The notes: generated by a model from the letters alone, not told the origin. Positions 23,631 to 35,964 are shown, numbered from the stretch's first letter. The stretch is DNA of 64,000 bases from Craterostigma plantagineum (GCA_027422505.1 JAPQWV010000659.1:124001-188000), one strand, 5' to 3'. Numbers and translations are program-made.

Positions 23631-25882
23631 ATGCCTTTATGTTCCGTAGCGCCAAAACCCGAGAAAGAAGCCACAGAGCTCACAACTACATCGCCGAAGA
23701 CCTGCGATGATAAGTCTCAGTCCTATCTGCAGAAGGTTTTATATCCCATAACCTTAAAGGTAACAAACAACTATGGGATCAAGCATGTCTCTATCTAGTA
23801 CAATGATTCTTATGTCATTATGTGTGTGATTTTTCTTACAGTTCGAAGAAGTTGTCTACAAAGTAGGCCATGGGCAGAGCATGTCAACCTCCCAGGAAAA
23901 GGTGATACTCAATGGGCTCACGGGCATGGTCTGCCCGGGCGAGATACTAGCCATGTTGGGCCCGTCGGGCAGCGGAAAAACGACCCTCCTCACTGCCCTT
24001 GGCGGGCGTCTCCTTGGGAAACTCTCTGGCAAAATCACTTACAATGGCCATCCATTCTCGGGCTCGATAAAGCGCAGGATAGGCTTCGTAGCCCAAGAAG
24101 ACGTTTTATACCAACACCTCACCGTTTCCGAAACCCTTCTCTTCACTGCACTACTAAGGCTCCCCAAAACCCTCAGCAAAGAGGAGAAGGAAAGGCACGT
24201 CGAGGATGTAATAACAGAACTGGGACTGACTAAGTGTAGGAACAGTATGATCGGCGGCTCGCTTTTTCGGGGCATATCGGGCGGGGAGAAGAAGAGGGTC
24301 AGCATAGGCCAAGAGATGCTGATCAACCCTAGCCTGCTCTTATTGGATGAGCCCACCTCGGGCCTCGACTCGACCACGGCTCAGAGGATACTGACCGCCG
24401 TCAAGGGGCTGGCTCGTGGGGGCAGAACCGTAATCACGACGATCCATCAGCCTTCGAGCAGATTGTACCACATGTTCGATAAAGTTGTCTTGCTCTCCGA
24501 GGGCTGTCCTATTTATTACGGCCAGGCTTCGACTGCTTTGGAGTACTTCGATTCGATTGGTTTCTCCGCCTCTGTTACGGTGAATCCAGCCGATCTACTG
24601 CTCGATCTTGCTAACGGTAATTTTTATGGAAGTACTCATAGGGAATACGCCTGCATGAACTCTTTTATTCGACCGAAAAAAAATGACAATCCCTACGAAA
24701 TTCCAGGAATTAAACCCGATTTCCAGCACGATTCGGGCGATGATCTGAAACTAGACCCGAAATCTGTTAGAGATGCTCTCATATCGGCTTACGACAAGAA
24801 CATACCTACAAAGCTTAAGTCTGAGCTATACAGCTCAGAAGTTGGAGGCTACAGTTACGTACATGGCGCCTCTCCTATCATCAGTGAGTAGCTCTTATTA
24901 GCAATCAAGAAAGGAGAAAAATGCTCGTCAATTTCTGATGATTTTTCTAATTTCCCTAGGAAATAATCCCATACCGAAGCAATGGTGCACCAGTTGGTGG
25001 TACCAATTCAAGATACTGCTTCTACGCGGCCTTCGAGAGCGTAGGTTCGAGGCCTTCAACAGACTAAGAATCTTCCAAGTTATAAGCGTAGCGTTCCTCG
25101 GCGGGCTTCTGTGGTGGCGAACGCCTGCATCTCACATAGACGATAGAGTAAGTACTTGCTAAAAAGAAAATTGAAGTTTAAAATCCTCATAGCATTCTCT
25201 CTAACTCCGAAAAAAAACTACTTCACTTCAAATGAAGACCGCCATGCTGTTCTTCTTCTCGGTTTTCTGGGGCTTCTACCCTCTGTACAACGCAGTCTTC
25301 ACCTTTCCCCAAGAACGAAGAATGCTAGTCAAGGAAAGATCTTCGGGCATGTACCGCCTCTCCTCGTACTTCCTCGCAAGAATGGTCGGAGATCTACCAC
25401 TAGAACTCTCGCTCCCAACAGCGTTCACGCTCATATTCTATTGGATGGGCGGGCTAAAACCCGACCCGATCACATTCACGCTCTCCCTTCTCATCGTCCT
25501 ATTGAGCGTACTCGTCTCCCAAGGACTTGGCATGGCGTTCGGCGCAATACTCATGGACGTGAAGCAAGCGGCGACTTTAGCCTCTGTTACAACCATGGTT
25601 TTCCTCATAGCAGGAGGATACTATGTTAGGCACATCCCTCCATTTATAGCATGGATGAAGTATCTCAGCTACAGCTACTACTGCTATAGGCTTCTTCTTG
25701 GAGTTCAGTACGGCGAGCACGACGTTTATGTCTGTGGGGAAGGATTGTACTGTAAAGTCGAAGATTACCCGCCGATTCAGACGATAGGGTTGAGCCATCT
25801 TTGGTGGGATGTGCTCGTTATGATTCTGATGCTCGTCGGGTATAGGTTTATGGCGTATTTAGCTCTACATAGGGTGAGATGA
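23631..25882 (+). CDS. ABCG14: ABCG14-type half-size ABC transporter
   Basis: Plasma-membrane half-size ABCG (WBC) transporter. In Arabidopsis ABCG14 loads cytokinins into the xylem for root-to-shoot transport. Exons are 23631-23759, 23842-24616, 24707-24883, 24960-25147 and 25238-25882, in phase, giving 637 residues (Arabidopsis about 648). The nucleotide-binding domain comes first: Walker [10 protein letters not shown] near residue 82, signature ISGGEKKR near 190, Walker [13 protein letters not shown], and the H-loop TTIHQPSS. The six-helix membrane domain follows ([28 protein letters not shown]) and ends LALHRVR. An apparent in-frame read-through after DLANG is an intron: removing it restores the conserved NGI. 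The near-identical block pattern over the full length makes ABCG14 itself more likely than ABCG21 or ABCG25, though paralogues cannot be separated without a tree. It appears intact. Confidence 0.9.
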
Positions 25883-26624
25883 AGAAGATGCTCAGCAGTG
25901 GATCTGATCGGAGAAGAAAAAAAGGAGCTTCTTTTACTCTTGCAAGAAGAGTGCCATGTCTTAGCACGTCGGAATAATAAAAAGAGCCCATTCGCCAGAT
26001 TATGATTGCCAGGCTACCGTCAAATCGAATGTAGTACATAACTTTCTGCCATGGCTTTTCTTACGTTTATTCACCATATGTTCATAATGAGCAATGCAAA
26101 ATCGTATCAGTTTTAAAGATTAAAGTGCAAACCTTTTGGATGGTTACCTGTGCATTGCGTACGAGTCGAACCATGTATGCATTTCGTCGAGCACGTAGCA
26201 AACACAGACCTGCGATACACAAAGCCAAGGTTTTATCAGTTTCTGCAATATATCGTTAGAGATCAAGAAATATTTTCAGAAAATGTTCGAAGTTCTTCTA
26301 AAAAATCTGCAAAATCCTTACATACCTGCGACGTCATCGAAAACTAGGTAAGAGTAAGAGATAAGACTCGGTAACACAAGGTGCAGCAGAAATCGCAAGC
26401 CAACGATGTTCCAAAGTCAAAAGGTCAATGCACACGGATCCCAAACGAGACCGATTCTGAAACAGGGGCTATATAAAATGTGGTTGTTAGTCTGTAATAT
26501 TCAATGTTTAGTGCTAAAAAGTCAACTTTTATGTACACACACGGAGAAGATAAACGAATTGCAGGGGCTCGATCGGAGAAACGTTAGACGTCGATAGTGT
26601 GATACAGTTTCGATTTTTGTTGAA
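25883..26624. other. Intergenic DNA
   Basis: Probably holds the ABCG14 3' end and the promoter of the lectin kinase gene. I see no gene. Confidence 0.5.
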
Positions 26625-29057
26625 ATGATCCGCCTCACGGTCGCCGCCATCCTCCTCCTCTTCGCCGCCTCTGCTTCCGGCGCCGACATCCCTCTCGGCT
26701 CCACCCTAACCGCGTCCGACCCAAATTCCAGATGGACCTCGCCAAACTCCACCTTCACCTTCACCTTCGTCTCCACCACAGCCGGAAACTTCACCGCCGC
26801 CGTGACTTACGGCGGCGTCCCCATCTGGTCGACTCCCTCCGCCACGTCCTCCGCCGTTCTCCGCCTCCTCCCCTCCGGCGATCTCCAGCTGCTCCCATCT
26901 CCAACCTCCGCCGACCCCATCTGGTCCTCCTCCACCGCCGGACGCAACGTATCAGCCGCCGAGCTCCGAGAAACCGGCGACTTCATCCTCAAGAACTCCG
27001 CCGGAACCGCCGTGTGGTCAACGTTCGACCGCCCAACGGACGCCGTAGTCCCATCCCAACAGCTGAGCATCAACCGAACCTTATCGTCAGGGATCTACTC
27101 CTTCGTCCTTCAGAGAAACGGCAACTTGACGCTCCTATGGAACAACACCGTCGTCTATTACAACTCAGGTCTGAACTCCACCGCAAACTCCAGCCTTGCG
27201 AGCCCTGTCCTAAACATGCAACGAACTGGGATTCTAACGCTCTCCGATCCACTTCTGACGAGCCCCTTGGACTTGGCTTACAGCAGCGACTACGCCGAAG
27301 AAGGCAACAACATCTTGAGATTCTTGAAATTAGACGACGATGGGAACTTGAGAATCTACAGCTCCGTCAGTGGCAGCGGCGCAAAAACCGCAAAGTGGGC
27401 CGCTCTGAGCGATCAATGTGAGGTTTTCGGCTTCTGTGGAAACCTGGGAATATGCAGCTACAACGATACTTCCCCGATCTGCAGCTGTCCTTCGGGCAAT
27501 TTCGAGTTCGTCGATCCCAACAATCCCAGACAAGGCTGTAAGAGAAAAGTAGAGCTCCAAAACTGTCCGGGAAACGCAACCATGCTTCAATTAGACCACA
27601 CCGTATTCTTAACCTACCAGCCCGAGCTATCCGCCGACGTCTTCTTCCAAGGAACTTCGCCTTGCAGGCTAAACTGCCTCGTCGGCCCGTGCATAGCTTC
27701 GACCTCCCTCGCCGACGGCTCGGGGATATGCTACTTAAAAATACGCAACTTCGTCAGCGCATACCGATCTCCAGCGATTCCAAGCACTTCCTTCGTCAAA
27801 CTTTGCGGGCCCGTCATACCCTCCTCGCCGGCAGCCTCCTCCGGCGGCTCCGCCGCCTCCAGGTGGCGGCTGAGGTGGTGGTTGGTCGTCGTAGTAATCA
27901 TAGCCACAGCCTTGGGACTGCTGGCCGTCGAGGGCGGCCTATGGTGGTGGTGCGTGAGAAACAGCCCAAACTTCAGCAAACTATCGGCGCAATACGCTTT
28001 GCTCGAGTACGCCTCTGGCGCGCCGATCCAATTCTCCTACAGAGAGCTCGAAAGGGCAACAAAGGGGTTCAGGGAGAAGCTCGGCTCGGGCGGGTTCGGT
28101 GCGGTCTACAAGGCGGTCCTAGCCAATCGAACTGCGGCTGCAGTCAAGCGGCTCGAAGGCATAGAGCAAGGGGAGAAGCAGTTTCGAATGGAGGTAGCCA
28201 CCATTAGCAGCACCCATCACCTGAACCTAGTGAGGCTCCTAGGGTTCTGCTCGGAGGGGAAGCACAGGCTATTGGTCTACGAATTCATGAAGAACGGCTC
28301 GCTCGACGGCTACTTATTCCCGGGCGATGGTCAGCCGTCGAGGAACCTGAGCTGGGACCAGCGGTTCGCGGTGGCTCTGGGGACGGCTCGGGGGATCACG
28401 TACCTACACGAAGAGTGCAGAGACTGCATAGTACACTGCGATATAAAGCCCGAGAATATACTCTTAGACGAGAGCCACCAGGCTAAGGTGTCTGACTTTG
28501 GGCTGGCCAAGCTTGTGAGCCCAAAGGACCATAGGCAAAGAACGCTGACCAGCGTTCGTGGGACCCGCGGGTACTTGGCGCCCGAGTGGCTCGCGAACTT
28601 GCCCGTGACCTCGAAATCTGACGTGTACGGCTTTGGTATGGTGCTTATAGAGGTCGTCGGGGGGAGGAGGAATTTCGAAGTTTCGGCGGAGACGAATCAT
28701 AGGAGGTTCTCGGCGTGGGCTTACGAGGAGTTTGAGAGGGGGAATTTGGAGGGTATTTTGGATAAGAGGCTCGACAGGGCCGAGGTGGATTTCGGGCAGG
28801 TGGCTCGGGCGGTTCGGGCGAGCTTTTGGTGCGTCCAAGAACAGCCTTCTATGAGGCCGACGATGGGCAGGGTGGTTCAGATGTTGGAGGGCGTGGTGGA
28901 GATCGAGCCTCCGCCGCCTCCGGCGGCTCGGAGGGGGTCGACCGACGGGAGCAGCTTGACTGTGACGAGTGGGCCGTCGACGACTTTCGTGGGCTCGTCG
29001 TCGTTTGTGGGCGGTGGTGATGCTGGGATTTCTTCGTCTGCTTCGGGGAATAAATAA
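26625..29057 (+). CDS. G-type lectin S-receptor-like Ser/Thr kinase (At1g34300-like)
   Basis: Intronless, 810 residues, plasma-membrane receptor kinase. Signal peptide about 1-19 (MIRLTVAAILLLFAASASG). Bulb-type mannose-lectin domain about 25-150. EGF-like Cys cluster about 265-292 (CEVFGFCGNLGICSYNDT). Cys-rich PAN-like region about 310-395. One membrane helix about 418-443 (WWLVVVVIIATALGLL). Kinase about 484-760 with the glycine loop LGSGGFGAVYKA, the catalytic Lys in AAVKRL, catalytic loop HCDIKPEN near 603 and DFGLAKL near 624. The loop has Cys, not Arg, before the catalytic Asp, so this is a non-RD kinase, a type common among pattern-recognition receptors. The tail is Ser/Gly-rich. Codon use is strongly G/C-ending, unlike the AT-rich surroundings. 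The ligand is unknown. Confidence 0.92.
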   Translation: MIRLTVAAILLLFAASASGADIPLGSTLTASDPNSRWTSPNSTFTFTFVSTTAGNFTAAVTYGGVPIWSTPSATSSAVLRLLPSGDLQLLPSPTSADPIWSSSTAGRNVSAAELRETGDFILKNSAGTAVWSTFDRPTDAVVPSQQLSINRTLSSGIYSFVLQRNGNLTLLWNNTVVYYNSGLNSTANSSLASPVLNMQRTGILTLSDPLLTSPLDLAYSSDYAEEGNNILRFLKLDDDGNLRIYSSVSGSGAKTAKWAALSDQCEVFGFCGNLGICSYNDTSPICSCPSGNFEFVDPNNPRQGCKRKVELQNCPGNATMLQLDHTVFLTYQPELSADVFFQGTSPCRLNCLVGPCIASTSLADGSGICYLKIRNFVSAYRSPAIPSTSFVKLCGPVIPSSPAASSGGSAASRWRLRWWLVVVVIIATALGLLAVEGGLWWWCVRNSPNFSKLSAQYALLEYASGAPIQFSYRELERATKGFREKLGSGGFGAVYKAVLANRTAAAVKRLEGIEQGEKQFRMEVATISSTHHLNLVRLLGFCSEGKHRLLVYEFMKNGSLDGYLFPGDGQPSRNLSWDQRFAVALGTARGITYLHEECRDCIVHCDIKPENILLDESHQAKVSDFGLAKLVSPKDHRQRTLTSVRGTRGYLAPEWLANLPVTSKSDVYGFGMVLIEVVGGRRNFEVSAETNHRRFSAWAYEEFERGNLEGILDKRLDRAEVDFGQVARAVRASFWCVQEQPSMRPTMGRVVQMLEGVVEIEPPPPPAARRGSTDGSSLTVTSGPSTTFVGSSSFVGGGDAGISSSASGNK

Positions 29058-29346
29058 ATAATAAGCGTGGAGGAGAAACGCGTGGATTTTTTTTAGAGCC
29101 GATTCTTGATTTCACTCTGTAGTGGAATTGTATCGTTTTGTGTTGTTCTGTAGCTATATTTCATGAAAGTGTAGTAGCAGCAACTGTATAATTTGTGTAA
29201 TGAATATATCTGTTGAGCTTTTTCACCTTGACTCAGCGGAAGAGTCAAGGGAAGCAAATCAACAGTCTCTTGCAGTGACACGTGTCGAATAAGCCGTCTT
29301 ACAGGCGTGTAGTGTAAGTAAAGGGCGATTATCAGGCCACAGAAAG

Positions 29347-30872
29347 ATGACCGATCTCGAGCTCATTCAGGTTATGGACCGTAATGTTGGAGATTTGTCT
29401 GGTGGAGAGCTTCAAAGATTCGCTATAGCTGTCGTCGCAATACAGAACCCTGAGATTTACATGTTTGATGAACCATCGAGCTACCTAGCTGTGAAACAGA
29501 GGCTTAAAGCAGCGCAAGTTATCAGATCCTTGCTTCGACCGAATAGGTTTGCAATACTTGCATTTCCTCTTATTAGGCGACACAACTTTAGCGTGCCCTT
29601 TTTCATTGTTGTTTTATTGGGCGGGATTGTTGTCGAGCATGACCTTAGCGTACTTGATTATTTGTCGGACTTCATCTGCTGTCTGTATGGAAAACCTGGC
29701 GTTTATGGAGTCGTTACCCTTCCATTTTCTGTTAGAGAAGGAATTAATATATTCTTGGCTGGTTTGTACCTACCGAATCTGAGGTTTCGTGACGAATCTC
29801 TAACTTTTAAGGTTTTCCTTTTTCTTTTCTTTTTTTTCATTCGTAGTGACTTATTTTTCTAGTGGTGATTGAGGTACTCAGTTTCTTTTTTCAGGTCGCT
29901 GAGGTTCCTCGGGAGAATAGCGAAGAGGTTGAGACATATGCTCGATACAGGCATCCAACGATGGCCAAAACTCAGGGAGATTTCATGCTTAAGGTCATGG
30001 AGGGCGAATTCACTGATTCTCAGATAGTTGTGATGCTCGGCGAGAACGGTACGGGGAAGACGACGTCCATAAGGATGCTGGTATGATCCCCGACTCCTAC
30101 TCGTATGCTCGGAATATCGTTACTTCGATGTTGAGATAATATGCCATTTTGTGGTATTTCAGGCCGGGCTTTTGAAGCCCGATTCAGTGGAAGGATCTGA
30201 CGTCGAAATACCCGAATTCAACGTCTCTTACGAACCACAGAAAATAAGTCCGAATTTCCAATCTACAGTTCGAATGCTGCTGCATCAGAAAATCCGAGAT
30301 TCGTACATGCATCCTCAGTTTGTATCAGATGTGATGAAGCCTCTCTCAATCGAGAATTACAAAGAGTCGCGCTGACCCTTTGTCTTGGAAAGGTTGTTTA
30401 ATACACCCTTCGCAAATTTATACGCTTCTTAATCTAAATTTTGCGACTGTGATTTTGCAGCCCGCCGACATATACTTGATAGACGAACCAAGTGCATACC
30501 TCGACTCAGAGCAGAGAATCGTTGCCTCCAAAGTCATAAAGAGATTCGTACTCCACGCAAAGAAAACTGCATTTATCATCGAACACGACTTTATAATGGC
30601 AACTTACCTCGCGGATAGGGTTATAGTTTACGAGGGGACGCCATCTGTCGACTGTAGGGCCAACTCTCCACAATCGTTGCTGACTGGAATGAACCTCTTC
30701 TTATCCGTAAGATTCTCTTTCCACATAAATTCATACCGATTCTGGCAGCAGTTTCTGAATATCACCTTTAGAAGGGACCCAACAAATTATCATCCGAGAA
30801 TCAATAACCTGGACTTCCACCAAGGACCGTGAGCAGAAGAATGCTGGATCATACTATTATTTGGACGACTAA
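29347..30872 (+). pseudogene. ABCE2: Truncated ABCE2 (RLI2) ribosome-recycling ATPase pseudogene
   Basis: Intact ABCE proteins (about 605 residues) carry two N-terminal Fe-S clusters and two nucleotide-binding domains, and they split ribosomes after termination. Here the Fe-S part and the first Walker A are missing. Homology begins at DLELIQV, with the first signature [10 protein letters not shown] and Walker [11 protein letters not shown]. The second Walker A ([13 protein letters not shown]) is present. About 45 bases are deleted near 30355, removing the second LSGGE signature and shifting the frame. A further frame change near 30811 precedes the recognisable end YYYLDD-stop. Sequence like an intron interrupts VVEHDLS near 29560-29630. 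Normal intron positions persist (for example after IRML and NLFLS), so it arose from a DNA-level copy, not a processed transcript. It lies about 290 bases behind the lectin kinase gene and is convergent with XEG113. Confidence 0.9.
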
Positions 30873-31248
30873 GGTTGCTACGGAAAAAAAAAGCCTTCTT
30901 TTTCTCTTTTTGATTCCCCTTGATGATGATATCTATCTGTTGTGCTTATCGTATTCGAGGCAGAGTTGTTTTATGGGTCGGAGATTAGATGCATAAACTT
31001 CGACAGTCGATCACGGCACATTGTGTTATATACTTCACCAGCAATTTTGGCCATTTTCAGATTTCTAGTTGCATTTGAGGTCTTTCGCTGTATGACTTTC
31101 CTCTTTGGTTTCTGTAATAAAAATTTCAGCTCTTGTCTGTGAGTTCTTACAAGTACAACAGTATATGATGATATAACATAGGAAAACCTCCGCCGTGTCG
31201 AACAAAAACTAACTATCGTGGGCAACGATTTCGAAAAGTTTCGGCCTT

Positions 31249-34200
31249 TTACAGCGGAGGATGATCTTCTTCACGTGTTTGTGGAGGTTTAGGTTTCCAA
31301 TCAGGTTTTTCGTCCCAATAAATGTCGTAGTATATGTGGCCTGGAGTGTGATCTTCGACGCAGCACCAAATGCCCGTATATCTCTTCACTCGCCTGCGAA
31401 ATCTTTCTTCCCTCGTCTGTTTCATCCATGAGTTGCGCCGCAGTAAGCAAATGTTAGAATAAATCGAAAGTAATTTTGTATAGAACAAAACCTTGTCTGC
31501 AAATCCTGCAAAGGCGTCTTGCATCGATGAGAACTGAATGACTTTCACGTCCTTGAACGGTGAGAATATCGCCTTGAACTGTTGTTACAGGTTGAGGTTG
31601 TTTTATTTACGGGCAAGAACGGTGTTATGTAAGATAAGGAAAAATGGGAATAAAGTAAAGCATTATTATGAGTACAGTTTCTTCTGAGCTCCGTTTTGGG
31701 AACTTGAGAACTCGAGATCTACTCGTCGTGTTTGAAGCCTCACAGCCCTTTGTTCCTTGTTGACAAAGTTGAACGTCGAGCCATGAATCTTTCACCTATG
31801 AAATACACGGTAAGATTAAGACGTAAAAAGAGAAGAATATATTCTCTCTTACGGGCCTTTAAAAAGAAACCTCTCGAGGCGTCGATGGATTGTCGAGGAA
31901 AGAATATTCCCTAAAGTCGATCCTCGGCCCAAATTCATCCTCTGGAAAGTCCTTTAACATTACATTCAACTGCATTCGTGAAGCTCATGAGATTGAGATT
32001 GACCATATCTGTGAAGTTCCCATGAGCTATTTCAATTAGTAAGTACCTCAAAGATGTGATCTAAAGGACATAGGAAAGGCTGCCTAGTCAAAGTTCCCGG
32101 CAAAATGCCTGGATGTACGAACCAAAGTCGATCCAATCTGCACCATAACGGAGGCATTACCTAAAATAATGGAAAAAAAAATGATATCACCATAAATAGC
32201 ATGTTTTGTTCATCGTATCAGAAAGATAAGTATTTGAAATTTAGTAATCAAAGTTCAAAGCATAGATGATATCGAACAGCGATGACATCTATGCTGTAGC
32301 AAAAGAACGGTGGAGAATTATGGCAGTTCTGTTCTCACCAATGTACGACCCAACAATGAGGCAATGGCAAGTGCATTCCGTATCTGTTTGATCTGAAGAT
32401 CATTGTTCGTTTTCATAGTTAGAAAAGAAAAAAACGTTAAGTTTAGCCATAGGCTGAGAGACGTTTACACTGCGTAGGCTTACTTGGTAATTAACGAGAG
32501 CAAAGTGAGACTCGATGTTATGCTCTCCATCTAGCATTAAGTTCTTTGGTATGCTTGGCTTAAACGTAATAAATCCTCCTGCGTTAACAGGTGAACATTA
32601 GTATGAACGAACTTTGGGACATGTTATATCATAACATAACTTAAAAGCTGTGAATAAATTGTTTCAAACATATAAAAGCTTAAAACCTGGTGCATCATAG
32701 TACTCAGGTGGATCATAGAAAACCATAGCCTCACGCAAGCGATGACGCTTTCCCTCTGTGCCAGCAAATTGGAACGTCGTGTGCACAGCATAGGGTTCCA
32801 ATCTGAGCTGTTGATATGACGCCTGCCAAGTGCCAAAGAGATGAAGAAAAAGGCACGGTTATTATGTAATCTGCTAAGCTATTATATGTACGATCAACTG
32901 AGTTGTGCATCACCCACACATTTATACATATGGTCACTTTATTTCTCTTCTTAAACTGCAAATTATGTAATACTAACCTGGACAAAGTAAGTGTGTCCGC
33001 TGCAAAAGATGCTCGCTGGGAGGAGACCAAGTTTAAGGTTTCCATCGTAAGCATAGACAAGTCCACTGTCCTCGTCGACAAGTGGGCCCAGCTGTTTTTT
33101 AACTATTTCGTTGAAACCATTCTGATCCCAAATCTTGTCATCCGTAAGAAGATATTCCTTCCATTCTCTTGCTAATTTCTTCGAAGACTCGGTTGGCCTC
33201 CAGTGAAAAATCCCTATGTTGTAGGCAGCCCCAGCTGTTCAAAGAAACAAAAAGTCCCAATGTTTTTCTGTGATTCATCATTGGCTCAGTCACAGAAAAA
33301 TAAAGGGACATTTTCAAATCGAATATGTATGCACCTAATCTCCAGTCGTCCAAGCGATCGTCGACCATTGTTGGTGCGAGTTGATCAGTGGAAGTCAACA
33401 CGTCTGCCTCGGGAAAACGAGCAAGGTAAGGAAGGGGGTTCTGATTTCAAGAACAAGAAATGCAGTGATCATTCATAGATGTAAAGAAATGTTAGAAATA
33501 AGAGACCGAACTAACTATCAGTCAATAATCTACATATATACCTTTAACCAAACCATGTCTGTGTCGCACATCAGCAACTCAAAGCCAAAAGGTAAGATAG
33601 AATCTATCAGAATGACCTTTTCTCTCCCCATCTTGTGAAACGTCGGCGAGCCCCATCCAACATCTACAGTGCTCATGTGGCTTCCCATATCAAAAACTGG
33701 CACTCCTTTCCAATAAAGAGCCTCTAAAAGCTTTGTGTCCATCGCCCCTAAGCATAGAAAATTACAAAAAAACATCCGTCTAAGATGATGTCAAAAGATA
33801 GAGCTAAGATAAATGAACGATTTCGCAAGGGAATGCAAAGAATGCTCACCAACGTAAAGGTTGTAAACACCCATGTCGGTCAAGTGTTTAACCCAAGTCA
33901 GGATAAAATCCATGAAAGCGTAGTTACCGAACGTCACGATTATGACGTTGTCCTCGACTCTTGTCTGAATTAGTTCCTTGGTCAGCTTAAAGGTGTCCAA
34001 AGGCGGCATTTTCGAACCATTAGGGGGGACGTTCCAAATGGGCGGCAGAGATTTTTCGTAAGATTTTGAGGCTGAGATTGGCATTTTATCAGCCACTCCT
34101 TGAAGAAGAGGAGCAGAGAATGAGTTAGAGACGGTGAAAATGAAATTGCTCCTACAGCAGTCTGAATAACTAAATTCAAGAAATATGAAGCCTTTCTCGC

Positions 34201-34529
34201 GAGAAAATCTTGTAAGAAACCAATGGACATAGCACAGCATAAACAACAGCAATAGGTCAACCATAATGTCAACTACCCATAAACGGATTTTTAACGTCCG
34301 GCGGAGGAAGGAAAGGGCATGATTTTCAGAGTAACTAAGAAACCGTACCATCGACGGCGGAGGAAGCTGACGTGGCAAACCACGACAGTGCGCTTGAAGT
34401 GGAGAATACGGCGGAGAATACGTAGAAAGAGGAGACCAATATGCCGACGATCACAGTTACGTAGACGGTGACGAACAATGGCTTGGAATTTGAGACCTCC
34501 TTCAACGAATTAACACTCCCACCAGCCAT
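31249..34529 (-). CDS. XEG113: XEG113, Golgi GT77 arabinosyltransferase
   Basis: Extensin/hydroxyproline arabinosyltransferase of family GT77. In Arabidopsis XEG113 elongates arabinose chains on extensins, and mutants have longer hypocotyls. Thirteen exons run from 34529-34349, 34098-33850, 33747-33542, 33440-33335, 33234-32978, 32822-32687, 32578-32484, 32392-32339, 32160-32047, 31969-31871, 31795-31676 and 31578-31492 to 31416-31249, all in phase. They give 623 residues (Arabidopsis about 640). A type II anchor lies at about 18-40 (VTVYVTVIVGILVSSFYVF). The conserved core GVPVFDMGSHMSTVDVGWGS is followed by the DxD metal and nucleotide-sugar motif in CDTDMVWL (about 205-212). The C-terminus KRYTGIWCCVEDHTPGHIYY is near identical to other plants. 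No frame break was found. Confidence 0.93.
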
Positions 34530-35034
34530 TATTCAGCTGGATTATTGAAAGGGAAAGTCGAAAATTATGAGAAAAAAATGGAAACTTTGACCTTTCAAAC
34601 CAAAAGTCCGACATAAATCTAACTGATTCATCGAGCCATCAACATCAATTTGATGATCTTAATCAGATTATAACAGTGAGACTTCTGATTTCATAATCCA
34701 GTTATTGCTATATTATAATGCGACTAACAGTAACAGGGAAGAGAGAGGGGTTAAGCAGGATTGTAGATATTAATATATGTAATTTGATCAGATTACTTCT
34801 ATTTTCTTTAACATGTTAGAAATCTCTGTCATCCACAGTTGACATTTGCAATTAAAAATAAAAATAATAAAAAAGTGAGAAAATGATATACTAATCTTGA
34901 TACCAAAGTTATAATGTATTAATTTATTACCCGGAACAAAATATGGAAAGGACTTTACTGTGCTAATTAATTTCAGGTATCAAAAAATTGTTTTAAGTTA
35001 GGTTTTAGGCTCATGTTAGAATTTTTTTTTTATG
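34530..35034. other. Promoter side of XEG113
   Basis: AT-rich upstream DNA of the minus-strand XEG113 gene. No other gene is seen. Confidence 0.4.
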
Positions 35035-35335
35035 GTTAAGGACCGATTTTTGTAATATTTTGAGATAATGACCTAAAATTTACGCAAGTGTTATACAGTG
35101 TAAATGAACTGATATCGGACTATTGTTTTGTGTTATTACAGAACGATGAAGTGGTACTACGGAACGATGAAGTGGTACTGCGGAACGATGAATTGGTACT
35201 TAAGAGCCATTAAGTGGTACTGCAGGTCCGTGAAGTGGTACTGAAAACACGTGTATCGGTTCTTAAATCTAAAAATTTTCTTACAGGAACCTGATGTTGG
35301 GCCTAAGATCAAATTGCCCCTTTACTTATGCATAG
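35035..35335 (+). repeat. Dispersed repeat, family with TGAAGTGG core, copy 3, with a five-unit tandem array
   Basis: At 35141-35243 the unit GAACGATGAAGTGGTACTGC recurs five times with a period of about 21-22 bases, and later units diverge. The flanks share TTTTGTGTTA and GGGCC(T) motifs with the copies near 5.5 and 7.3 kb. Confidence 0.65.
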
Positions 35336-35964
35336 GATATTTATGCATTTATCTTTTCGTTGACCTAGTATACCAGGAAGTAGCCAACTAATAGAATGAG
35401 GACCTACAGTTTTGGACAAAGGGTAATTACTTTCTCTTAATTACGACTAGTTAATGTGTCTTGTTAATTACGTCAAGTACGTCAAAAGTCAACTTCAAAC
35501 ACGAATTTACACAAGAGCAAAAGAGGAGAAGAAATGTAGTCCATGCTAGCATCTTATTGGGCCAAAAACCATTATCACAACAAGTCAATTTTTAAAATAA
35601 ATATATACCGAAGTTTGATGATCAATATATTATTTCATCACTTACGGCAGAGAGCATCAACCTTCTCATGAAACGACATCTTTAAGACCCTTACTTTGTG
35701 GTCAATCCAATTTCCATGCACACGTAAATAGGAACTCGAGAGAACTTCACAAAAAAGAACAAAAACTTGAATCTTGAAATGCCACACACACAAAAATATA
35801 TATATACATATATGTAATAACACGTCCACATCATGTCCAATCACCAAAAGAACTTAGTTTTACACGAAGCCCAAGAAAGATAGATGATAATCACACTTTT
35901 AACTTCTTACAAGAAAGAAACCAAACCTACGAACTAAAGGCTTTCTTTTGCACACCAATCAACA
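35336..35964. other. Intergenic DNA upstream of the receptor-like kinase gene
   Basis: No gene is seen. Short TA-rich tracts lie near 35797. Confidence 0.4.

Noticed and set aside
24617..24706. In-frame insertion in ABCG14 after DLANG
   Set aside because: It has GT and AG borders and its removal restores the conserved NGI sequence, so it is an intron.
26732..28207. Long alternative frames in the lectin kinase gene
   Set aside because: Shadow frames caused by the high G/C content of the real 810-codon frame.
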